A DNA stretch of 7,929 nucleotides, taken from assembly GCA_002451055.1 (NCBI GenBank), contig DKBD01000128.1, forward strand, positions 19,674 through 27,602, given 5' to 3'. Position numbers and translations under genes: made by a program. Shown in pieces: positions 1-5,964 of the stretch (position 1 is its first letter; each line of letters opens with the position of its first letter). Source of the stretch: Nitrospira sp. UBA6909. Its GTDB lineage: Bacteria > Nitrospirota > Nitrospiria > Nitrospirales > Nitrospiraceae. The notes beneath the pieces were generated by a model that worked only from the letters and a program-made list of their open reading frames with translations, had not been told where the DNA came from and made no database searches.

Positions 1-443
1 CTGACGGCGTCGAGGAGCCGCTCCTCTGACCCTGTAAACCCCGGCAGGGTGCGGAGGAGATGGGAGCGGATGAGTTGTTCCAGGTCCGGGAGCGTGCGGA
101 TGCCCAGACGGAAGTAGAGATACGTCACGAGCGACTCAGAGAGCCCCGGAAGCTTCGTCCAATCCTTGACCTCCGGAGGGAGGGGAGTTCTCAGTTCTTC
201 ATAGGCGCGGATCGTTCCGCTCTCAAGAAATTCCCTGATTTTACCGGCCAGGTCCTTCCCGATGCCTTCGATCTCTTCCAGACCCTGTCGCTGAGAGACG
301 GCGACCACATCTTCCTCCAGCGCCAGTAGCTCGTCCGCGGCGCGGCGATAGGCCCGGATCCGATAGGGGTTGGCTCGTTGAGCCGCGAGGAGATCGGCCA
401 TTGATCGGAAAAGAATCGCCAGCTGTCGGTTGTGCTCGTGCAT
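1..443 (-). CDS. PolX-like helix-hairpin-helix protein, N-terminal part (truncated by window edge)
   Basis: The reverse strand is open from an ATG at 443-441 to the window edge, giving 147 codons without a stop; an in-frame TAG seven codons upstream of the ATG supports this start. The protein begins MHEHNRQLAILFRSMADLL, followed by an ANPYRIRAYRRAA segment (about residues 24-36) and a helix-hairpin-helix IEGIGKDLAGKI (58-69). Two further hairpin-like segments follow, LPGLSESLVTYLY (98-110) and LPGFTGSEERLL (133-144). This order is that of the DNA polymerase beta-like N-terminal domain of bacterial PolX (repair polymerase with 3'-5' exonuclease). The polymerase and PHP domains would lie outside the window, so a shorter stand-alone HhH protein is also possible. 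The second and third hairpins lack the usual G-h-G, so they may not bind DNA normally. A weak promoter-like pair (GAGCAA at 488-493 and ATTGTG at 464-469, read on the minus strand) lies in the divergent spacer. Confidence 0.72.
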   Translation of the reverse strand, partial: MHEHNRQLAILFRSMADLLAAQRANPYRIRAYRRAADELLALEEDVVAVSQRQGLEEIEGIGKDLAGKIREFLESGTIRAYEELRTPLPPEVKDWTKLPGLSESLVTYLYFRLGIRTLPDLEQLIRSHLLRTLPGFTGSEERLLDAV

Positions 444-503
444 GATCGTCTTCGCGTAGGTCTATTGTGCGATGCGCCAGGTCCTTTGAGCAAGGGGCTT
501 TGA

Positions 504-533
504 TTGACAAGCCGAATTCGCGTCTCATAGGAT
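504..533 (+). promoter_or_regulatory. Possible promoter of the thiS-thiG genes
   Basis: A perfect -35 hexamer TTGACA (504-509) is followed after 18 bases by TAGGAT (528-533), a 4-of-6 match to TATAAT. Transcription would then start near 540-542, on or just before the thiS ATG, giving a leaderless mRNA. The same AGGA (529-532) is also correctly spaced (9 bases) to act as a ribosome binding site, which would require a promoter further upstream. The two readings exclude each other. No thiamine-pyrophosphate riboswitch fits in the 98-base divergent spacer. Confidence 0.4.
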
Positions 534-541
534 GACGGACG

Positions 542-805
542 ATGCAGGACACGATCCGAATCCAGGTGAACGGCGAGGCCAGGGATTGGCGCAGGGATGC
601 GACGGTCGCCGATCTGTTGCGGGATCTGGAGATCACCAGCGAACGTGTCGCGGTCGAAGTGAATCTCGAAATTCTGGACCGTGCGATGTTCGCGCAGCGG
701 TCTCTCAAGGACGGGGATCGGGTGGAGATCCTGAGTTTTATCGGCGGCGGCGGGGAGTCGCCGCGCCGTTCGACAGACCGTCGGAAGTGTGTACATTCTT
801 TGTAA
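542..805 (+). CDS. thiS: Sulfur carrier protein ThiS with C-terminal extension
   Basis: ThiS is the small ubiquitin-fold protein whose C-terminal glycine is adenylated by ThiF and converted to a thiocarboxylate, the sulfur donor for thiazole formation by ThiG. Residues 1-70 show the full family pattern: [10 protein letters not shown] at the start, [23 protein letters not shown], then [16 protein letters not shown]. Family members normally stop at that diglycine (about 65-68 residues). Here the frame continues for 17 residues after Gly70, giving 87 in all and ending CVHSL before TAA at 803-805. The extension is basic and of no recognised type. It could be a real tail needing proteolytic removal, or a sequence error. 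The gene lies 20 bases upstream of thiG, as expected for co-transcription. No ThiF or ThiO gene is present in the window. Confidence 0.88.
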   Translation: MQDTIRIQVNGEARDWRRDATVADLLRDLEITSERVAVEVNLEILDRAMFAQRSLKDGDRVEILSFIGGGGESPRRSTDRRKCVHSL

Positions 806-814
806 GGGATTTCC

Positions 815-820
815 AAGAGG
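815..820 (+). promoter_or_regulatory. Ribosome binding site of thiG
   Basis: AAGAGG lies five bases before the ATG at 826. It fixes the thiG start, even though the same frame is open back to 532. Confidence 0.7.
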
Positions 821-825
821 ACATT

Positions 826-1599
826 ATGAGGGACGATCGGCTGATTATTGCAGGGCGAGAGTTCAAGTCTCGGCTATGGGTGGGGACGGGCAAGTACAAG
901 AATTTCGTGGAAACACAAAAAGCCATTGAAGTGTCTGGCGCCGACGTCGTGACCGTCGCAGTGCGACGCGTCAATATCACCGATCGCTCAAAGGAGAATT
1001 TACTCGACTACATCGATCCCAAGAAGTACACCATTTTGCCCAACACGGCCGGCTGCTACACCGTGGAGGATGCGGTTCGTTATTCCCGTTTGGCCCGCGC
1101 AGCGGGGGTCTCCGATTTGGTGAAACTTGAGGTGCTCGGCGATGAGAAAACCTTGTTTCCCGATACGGCAGGTTTGATCGAGGCGGCCAAAATTCTCATT
1201 AAAGAAGGATTTATCGTCCTGCCCTATACGAACGATGATCCGATCGTGGCGAAGAAACTGGTGGACATCGGCTGTCCGGCGGTCATGCCGCTGGCCGCGC
1301 CGATCGGGTCGGGGCTGGGAATCCGAAACCCGTACAATCTGAAAATCCTCATGGAGTCGGTCAACGTGCCGGTGATTGTCGATGCCGGCGTGGGGACCGC
1401 ATCCGATGCAGCGTTGGCCATGGAATACGGAGCTGATGCGGTGCTCATGAATACGGCTATCGCCGGTGCGCAGGATCCCATCGCCATGGCGGAAGCGATG
1501 AAATATGCGGTGTGGGCCGGCCGGTTGGCCTACAAGGCGGGCCGTATTCCCAGAAAACTGTATGCGACGGCCAGTAGTCCGATCGAGGGCATGCTCTAA
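826..1599 (+). CDS. thiG: Thiazole synthase ThiG
   Basis: ThiG (257 residues, normal family length) condenses 1-deoxy-D-xylulose 5-phosphate, ThiS thiocarboxylate and dehydroglycine (or iminoacetate) into the thiazole phosphate unit of thiamine, in the cytoplasm. Hallmarks seen: [10 protein letters not shown] (15-24), [14 protein letters not shown] (37-50), [14 protein letters not shown] (71-84) and [10 protein letters not shown] (97-106), in which Lys100 corresponds to the lysine that forms the imine with the sugar phosphate. [16 protein letters not shown] and [12 protein letters not shown] form the C-terminal phosphate-binding loops of the TIM barrel, and the protein ends with ASSPIEGML. 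The start at 826 has a good ribosome binding site. The frame is open further upstream to 532, but those codons overlap thiS and encode nothing ThiG-like. Nothing suggests damage or recent transfer. Confidence 0.97.
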   Translation: MRDDRLIIAGREFKSRLWVGTGKYKNFVETQKAIEVSGADVVTVAVRRVNITDRSKENLLDYIDPKKYTILPNTAGCYTVEDAVRYSRLARAAGVSDLVKLEVLGDEKTLFPDTAGLIEAAKILIKEGFIVLPYTNDDPIVAKKLVDIGCPAVMPLAAPIGSGLGIRNPYNLKILMESVNVPVIVDAGVGTASDAALAMEYGADAVLMNTAIAGAQDPIAMAEAMKYAVWAGRLAYKAGRIPRKLYATASSPIEGML

Positions 1600-1609
1600 C
1601 AATAGTCCT

Positions 1610-1703
1610 AAGTGCTGAGTAGTGAGCTAGTTGCTCGAAGTTCTTTCCTGACTCAGCACTCAGTTCTCAGCACTTCACCCTCTTGCCCCATATCTCAGCA
1701 CTT
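1610..1703 (+). repeat. CTCAGCACTT repeat cluster with long imperfect hairpin
   Basis: The thiG to thiE spacer holds one inverted and three direct copies of a 9-10 base unit. The inverted copy is AAGTGCTGAG at 1610-1619. The direct copies are CTCAGCACT at 1652-1660, CTCAGCACTT at 1666-1675 and CTCAGCACTT at 1694-1703. Arms 1610-1626 and 1659-1675 pair over 17 positions with two mismatches around a 32-base loop. Alternatively 1611-1620 pairs perfectly with 1651-1660. No run of T follows, so it does not look like a classical intrinsic terminator. It fills most of the leader of the next gene and may influence its expression, or be a remnant of a dispersed repeat. Confidence 0.6.
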
Positions 1704-1711
1704 GTGGTCCC

Positions 1712-2338
1712 ATGCCTCGCGTTGATTTTCGCCTGTTGCTCGTCACCGACCGGACTCAAACGGGTGGTCGAACTCTTCCGTCTCTTCTCCAACAGGCCGT
1801 TGAAGCCGGGTTGCCTGCAGTCCAGCTGCGGGAGCGCGATCTGCCGACGGGTGAATTGCTTCAACTGGCGAGAGAGATTCGATCGCGCACTGCCCCGCAC
1901 GCTGTTCCCCTGCTCATCAACGATCGTGTCGATCTGATGCTGGCGCTGGACCTGGACGGCGTACACCTCCGCGCGAATAGCCTGCCGATCGCCGCGGTTC
2001 GACGGCTGGTCGGAACCCATCGATTGATCGGGATCTCGACGCATTCTCTCGCGGAAGTCCAAGCCGCGAATCGCGACGGAGCAGATTATGTGGTGTTCGG
2101 CCCGATCTTCGACACGCCGTCGAAGCGGCCGTTTGGATCACCATTCGGATTGGAGAGGCTGGCAGAGGTCTGCCGTGTGTCGGCTGTTCCGGTGTTTGCC
2201 ATCGGCGGCATTACGAAGGCGTCTGTGTCCGATGTTCGTCGAGCTGGCGCGCACGGTGTCGCGGTCATCGGAGCAATCCTCGGGCGCGCTGACATTGCTG
2301 CGGCCACAAGGGACATGATGGTGTCGCTTGGGTCGTAA
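1712..2338 (+). CDS. thiE: Thiamine phosphate synthase / thiazole tautomerase family protein (ThiE/TenI)
   Basis: This 208-residue TIM-barrel protein belongs to the family containing ThiE, which joins HMP diphosphate and thiazole phosphate, and TenI, which aromatises the ThiG product. Motifs: LLLVTDR (8-14), VQLRERD (37-43), LLINDRVDL (67-75), GVHLRANSLP (83-92), GISTHSLAEV (107-116), DYVVFGPIFDTPSK (125-138), PVFAIGGI (160-167) and VAVIGAIL (183-190). The stretch equivalent to the GQED of B. subtilis ThiE, whose Asp binds magnesium, is RANS (87-90). The Lys of QFREK is Arg42. TenI also lacks GQED and has RERS at the latter place, and the ADYVVFG region resembles TenI closely. Placement after thiS-thiG suits either role. 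Automatic annotation would probably say thiE, and the gene symbol follows that; the residues lean towards TenI. No clear ribosome binding site precedes the ATG. Confidence 0.87.
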   Translation: MPRVDFRLLLVTDRTQTGGRTLPSLLQQAVEAGLPAVQLRERDLPTGELLQLAREIRSRTAPHAVPLLINDRVDLMLALDLDGVHLRANSLPIAAVRRLVGTHRLIGISTHSLAEVQAANRDGADYVVFGPIFDTPSKRPFGSPFGLERLAEVCRVSAVPVFAIGGITKASVSDVRRAGAHGVAVIGAILGRADIAAATRDMMVSLGS

Positions 2339-2399
2339 CCATCCATGGCGTGCCGTGGCGTGTTTGTGCGATGTCGGTATGCGCGATCAGCCAGTCTAG

Positions 2400-2428
2400 T
2401 TGACCACCCCTAGGTCGGGTGTTAGAAT
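2400..2428 (+). promoter_or_regulatory. Sigma70-type promoter of the proteasome genes
   Basis: TTGACC (2400-2405, 5 of 6 to consensus) and TAGAAT (2423-2428, 5 of 6) are separated by the ideal 17 bases. They lie in the 144-base gap between the ThiE/TenI gene and arc. Transcription would begin near 2435, leaving a leader of roughly 48 bases to the TTG start at 2483. This separates the thiamine genes from the proteasome genes transcriptionally. No convincing terminator is visible before it. Confidence 0.7.
2405..2421. promoter_or_regulatory. Candidate operator inside the proteasome promoter
   Basis: CACCC (2405-2409) and GGGTG (2417-2421) form an inverted repeat with a 7-base centre, lying almost exactly between the -35 and -10 hexamers. 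A dimeric regulator bound here would block or remodel RNA polymerase. The arms are short, so chance is not excluded, and no regulator gene is in the window. Confidence 0.35.
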
Positions 2429-2482
2429 CCGACACAAGCACGCGGATTTGCTCGCGAGTGTCATTGCATCGCAGGCGAATCG

Positions 2483-4264
2483 TTGGACGCCCCGATGGAA
2501 GACAGAAAAGATCACTCGACCAAGCTCCGGTCTATTCGAGATTCAGTGAAGAAGATCACCAAACGGTTGTCCGAGGGTGATACGAACATGACTCACAAGA
2601 ATGACGAACAGACCCGCGAAGTCGACAAGCTTCGCGTTCAACTTCAGTCGATGGAAGAAGAAATCCGTCGGCTCTATCAATCGCGCTATCAACTCGATCA
2701 AGCCAACAAACAAAATGAAAAGCTTGTCGCCGCGCTTCAGGAGGCCAAGGGACAGATCGAGTCCCTGCGCGCCGAGGTGGACAAACTGACGGCCCCGCCG
2801 TCGAGTTACGCCATCTTTTCTGGCCTGAATGAAGACGGTACGGGCAACGTATATGTGTCGGGCAGAAAAATGAAAGTCAGCTTCCATCCCTCCGTCAAGA
2901 ACTCGGGATTGCGGAAAGGGCAGGAAGTTGTGCTGAACGAGGCGCTCAACGTTGTCGAGGCCAAGGGCTTCGAAAGTCAGGGCGAGGTGGTTCGCTTGAA
3001 AGACGTCCTGGGAAAAGGGCGTGCCTTGGTCACGCTCCGTTTCGACGAGGAAAAGGTCGCGGAGTGTGGCGGTCAGCTGCTCGATGAGCCGCTGAGTGTC
3101 GGCGACCATCTCTTGTACGACCCTCGTTCCGGCTATGTGATTGAAAAGTTGCCCAAGTCAGAGTCGGAAGAACTGGTTTTAGAAGAAGTCCCAGACGTCG
3201 ACTACGCACACATCGGCGGACTCCAAAGGGAATTGGAGCAGGTGCGCGACGCGGTGGAGTTGCCGTTTCTCTACCCGGACCTCTTTGCCGAGTACAAGCT
3301 AAGCGCCCCGAAAGGCGTGTTGTTGTATGGCCCGCCCGGTTGCGGGAAAACGCTCATCGCCAAAGCCGTCGCAAACTCGATTGCCCAAAAATTGGGTAAT
3401 CGATCGGGCAAGGAGATTCGGAGTTATTTCCTCCACGTCAAGGGGCCTGAATTGCTGAACAAGTATGTCGGCGAATCGGAGCGCCAGGTTCGGGAAATAT
3501 TCAAAAAGGCCAAAGATCGTGCTGAAGACGGCCATCCGGTGATCGTCTTCTTCGACGAAATGGACGCTCTGTTTCGGACCAGAGGGACCGGGATCTCTTC
3601 CGATATCGAGTCAACGATCGTGCCGCAATTCCTTTCGGAAATCGACGGCGTGGAGAGTTTGCGCAATGTCATCGTCATCGGTGCCAGCAACCGGCAGGAT
3701 TTGATCGATCCCGCGGTGCTTCGCGCCGGACGGTTGGATGTCAAGGTCAAAGTCGGGCGCCCGGACGCCGTCGCTGCGCGAGACATCTTCTCAAAGTACG
3801 TGTCCACGGACCTTCCCTTTGCTCAGGAGGAATTGGATCGGCATGGAGGAGACCGCCTGGCGCTCGTCGAGCGGCTGACGACGTTGACCGTGGACACCAT
3901 GTACGCCGCCAGTGAGGAAAATAAGTTCATCGAGGTCACGTACGCCAACGGCGAAAAGGAAGTGTTGTACTTCAAGGACTTCGCCAGCGGCGCGTTAATC
4001 GAAGGCATCGTATCGCGCGCCAAGAAGTTTGCCGTGAAACGAGCAATCGCGCAGGAAAGCAGCGGTCTTCGGTCGGATGATATGGTGCGTGCCATTCGGG
4101 AAGAATTCAAAGAGCACGAAGACCTTCCAAACACGACCAACCCGGATGATTGGGCGAAAGTCGCCGGGAAAAAGGGTGAAAAGATCGTCCATATCAGGAC
4201 GATCAGCGGTGGGCCCGGCGAGTCTCGTCAGATTGAAACCATTACCACCGGTCACTATCTCTAA
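2483..4264 (+). CDS. arc: Proteasome-associated AAA+ ATPase ARC/Mpa
   Basis: ARC/Mpa is the hexameric unfoldase that recognises Pup-tagged proteins and feeds them into the 20S proteasome. Of 593 residues, 41-103 form a heptad-rich coiled coil (the Pup-binding part) and about 105-225 the tandem OB domains (SGRKMKVSFHPSVK, RKGQEVVLNEALNVVEA). Next comes the linker LVLEEVPDVDYAHIGGL, then the AAA+ domain. This has Walker A GPPGCGKT (283-290), pore loop KYVGESE (327-333), Walker B VIVFFDEMD (353-361), sensor 1 around Asn403, and arginine-finger region LRAGRLD (413-419). The protein ends GHYL, corresponding to the GQYL of mycobacterial Mpa that docks on the proteasome alpha ring. The TTG at 2483 is preceded by AGG at 7 bases. 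In-frame ATGs at 2495 and 2588 are alternatives and keep every domain. dop follows after 8 bases, implying one transcript. Confidence 0.97.
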   Translation: MDAPMEDRKDHSTKLRSIRDSVKKITKRLSEGDTNMTHKNDEQTREVDKLRVQLQSMEEEIRRLYQSRYQLDQANKQNEKLVAALQEAKGQIESLRAEVDKLTAPPSSYAIFSGLNEDGTGNVYVSGRKMKVSFHPSVKNSGLRKGQEVVLNEALNVVEAKGFESQGEVVRLKDVLGKGRALVTLRFDEEKVAECGGQLLDEPLSVGDHLLYDPRSGYVIEKLPKSESEELVLEEVPDVDYAHIGGLQRELEQVRDAVELPFLYPDLFAEYKLSAPKGVLLYGPPGCGKTLIAKAVANSIAQKLGNRSGKEIRSYFLHVKGPELLNKYVGESERQVREIFKKAKDRAEDGHPVIVFFDEMDALFRTRGTGISSDIESTIVPQFLSEIDGVESLRNVIVIGASNRQDLIDPAVLRAGRLDVKVKVGRPDAVAARDIFSKYVSTDLPFAQEELDRHGGDRLALVERLTTLTVDTMYAASEENKFIEVTYANGEKEVLYFKDFASGALIEGIVSRAKKFAVKRAIAQESSGLRSDDMVRAIREEFKEHEDLPNTTNPDDWAKVAGKKGEKIVHIRTISGGPGESRQIETITTGHYL

Positions 4265-4272
4265 CCGTCTTC

Positions 4273-5772
4273 ATGCAGGAACGCACACCGACAAGTCGTC
4301 CGCGAGTAGTTGGCACGGAGACCGAGTTCGGCATCGCGGCGAAGGACGCGTCCGCCTCCGACCCGGTGTCCGGCTGCATTGCCGTGATCGGGCATTATCC
4401 AGGGCTTCCAGCTCCCGCCGCGATCTGGGATTACGAAAACGAAAACCCGCTCTTGGATGCCAGAGGATTCGAGATCGATGGGGAGCGGGAGCGTCCCAAC
4501 CCGGACTACAACCGGCAGCTCAACAAGGTGTTGGCGAACGGCGGGCGTCTGTACGTCGATGGGGCGCATCCGGAGTACTCGACACCGGAATGTTCGACGC
4601 CTCGTGAAGTCGTGGCGTTTGAACGAGCCGGGGAACGGATTCTTGCGCAGAGCCTTCGGGAAATGGCCCGAGTGCTGGGGCGCGAACAGTATATCCTCTA
4701 CAAGAACAATTCAGACGGCAAGGGCAACAGCTACGGGTACCATGAGAATTATCTGGTGTCGAGAGCCGTGCCGTTCGAGCAAATCGTCCGGGTCCTGACG
4801 CCGTTCCTCGTAACGAGGCCGATCTTTGCCGGTGCCGGAAAAGTCGGAGCGGAAAATCAGACCAGTCCCGCCGAGTATCAGATTTCTCAGCGCGCCGATT
4901 TTTTCGAATGCCTCGTCGATCTCAATACGATGGTCAAACGCCCGATCATCAACACGAGGGATGAGCCTCATGCCGATCAGGCGAGGTTCCGGCGGCTCCA
5001 TGTCATTGTGGGCGATGCCAATATGGCGGAGGTATCCACCTATCTGAAGGTAGGAACCTTGGACATCGTGCTGGAGCTTCTCGAGGCGGGGGCCGAGTTG
5101 CCTCTGATAGAGCTGGACGAACCGGTCCGGGCGTTCAAACAGGTGTCGCGGGATCTGGAGATGAAGGACACGATCAAGCTGCTGGGCGGCCGTCCGACGA
5201 CAGCCGTGGCCGTTCAGCGCGCCTACCTCAAGGCTGCGAAGGACTTCTATGCCGCGTGCGGCCACGGGCAGGCAACCAAGGATGTGCTCATGCGGTGGGA
5301 GGCGGTCCTCGACAAGCTCGACCGTGACCCGCGCCTGCTGGTCAAGGAGTTGGATTGGGTAGCCAAGCGCCATATGATCGAGTCGTACATGGAACGCAAG
5401 GGCTGCGGATGGGATGATTCACGCACCAAGCTGATGGACCTCCAATACCATGATGTTCGCCCCGAGAAAGGACTGTTCTATACGTTGGAGCGCGGGGATC
5501 ACCTCGAACGAATCGTCGAGGAGGCGGACATTCAGCGCGCCGAGTTCACTCCGCCGCCTGACACCAGAGCATATTTTCGAGGGCGATGTGCAAGCAAGTT
5601 CGCCAAGTCGCTCTACGGCGCAAGCTGGACCTCGGTCTTGTTCGATGTGGGCAACGCGACGATTAAGAAAGTACCCCTGATGGATCCGCATCGCGGCACG
5701 CAAGCGCTGACTGGTGGGTTGCTCGACACGGTCGATTCGGTTGATGCCTTGATCGAAAAGCTGAAAGCCTAA
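4273..5772 (+). CDS. dop: Pup deamidase/depupylase Dop
   Basis: Dop removes Pup from conjugates and, where Pup ends in glutamine, deamidates it to glutamate; it shares the carboxylate-amine ligase fold with PafA. The 499 residues match the usual length. Seen: VGTETEFGI (13-21) with metal/ATP-binding glutamates; WDYENENPLLDARGFE (52-67) leading into the extra Dop loop; GRLYVDGAHPEYSTPEC (91-107), whose Asp96 is the expected catalytic aspartate. Further on are LYKNNSDGKGNSYGYHENYL, KRPIINTRDEPHAD, RRLHVIVGDANMAEVSTYLKVG and PPPDTRAYFRG. The loop between GFE and the catalytic segment marks Dop rather than PafA, and the true PafA lies downstream. Only 8 bases separate it from arc, with no obvious ribosome binding site, so translational coupling is likely. 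The stop codon abuts the repeat element that follows. Confidence 0.97.
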   Translation: MQERTPTSRPRVVGTETEFGIAAKDASASDPVSGCIAVIGHYPGLPAPAAIWDYENENPLLDARGFEIDGERERPNPDYNRQLNKVLANGGRLYVDGAHPEYSTPECSTPREVVAFERAGERILAQSLREMARVLGREQYILYKNNSDGKGNSYGYHENYLVSRAVPFEQIVRVLTPFLVTRPIFAGAGKVGAENQTSPAEYQISQRADFFECLVDLNTMVKRPIINTRDEPHADQARFRRLHVIVGDANMAEVSTYLKVGTLDIVLELLEAGAELPLIELDEPVRAFKQVSRDLEMKDTIKLLGGRPTTAVAVQRAYLKAAKDFYAACGHGQATKDVLMRWEAVLDKLDRDPRLLVKELDWVAKRHMIESYMERKGCGWDDSRTKLMDLQYHDVRPEKGLFYTLERGDHLERIVEEADIQRAEFTPPPDTRAYFRGRCASKFAKSLYGASWTSVLFDVGNATIKKVPLMDPHRGTQALTGGLLDTVDSVDALIEKLKA

Positions 5773-5939
5773 CAGGATGCTGAAAAAGTCCGCCAGCGGC
5801 GTTCTCGCATCGTTCAGAGGCTCAACGTACCGAAGCGTACGCCTCACCTCTTCACTCGCTGCGGCTGCACCTGAGGAAGGGCGCGTCTCGGCGCGCCGGG
5901 GTTGGGCGGGTGAGATCGACGGCCATTTTGAGCATCCTG
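5773..5939. repeat. MITE-like 167-base element between dop and prcB
   Basis: The element begins one base after the dop stop codon. Its ends are inverted repeats: CAGGATGCT reading inward from both sides, extending to 22 positions with 18 matches. Inside are a hairpin of CGTAC (5826-5830) with GTACG (5837-5841), extended by GAGG (5817-5820) with CCTC (5842-5845), and a GC hairpin of GGCGCG (5880-5885) with CGCGCC (5892-5897). No transposase is encoded and no clear target duplication is seen (CTAA on the left, CTGA on the right). This is the form of a non-autonomous miniature element; from memory, similar sequences recur in Nitrospira genomes. A 63-codon frame (5777-5968) crosses it and is not considered a gene. 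Confidence 0.72.
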
Positions 5940-5952
5940 CTGATACGCCGAT

Positions 5953-5958
5953 GGGTGA
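5953..5958 (+). promoter_or_regulatory. Ribosome binding site of prcB
   Basis: GGGTGA lies six bases before the ATG at 5965 and outside the repeat element, so prcB keeps its own initiation signal despite the insertion. Confidence 0.6.
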
Positions 5959-5964
5959 TTTTCT

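Noticed and set aside
444..541. TPP riboswitch ahead of thiS
   Set aside because: The spacer is only 98 bases, is shared with a divergent gene, and contains no recognisable thi-box core.
191..816. Two long reverse-strand frames over thiS and the divergent spacer
   Set aside because: They overlap thiS and the start of the PolX-like gene in other frames and have no recognisable domains.
2343..2358. Small hairpin CCATGG-CGTG-CCGTGG after the ThiE/TenI gene as an intrinsic terminator
   Set aside because: Only six pairs with one G-T wobble, and no T run follows.
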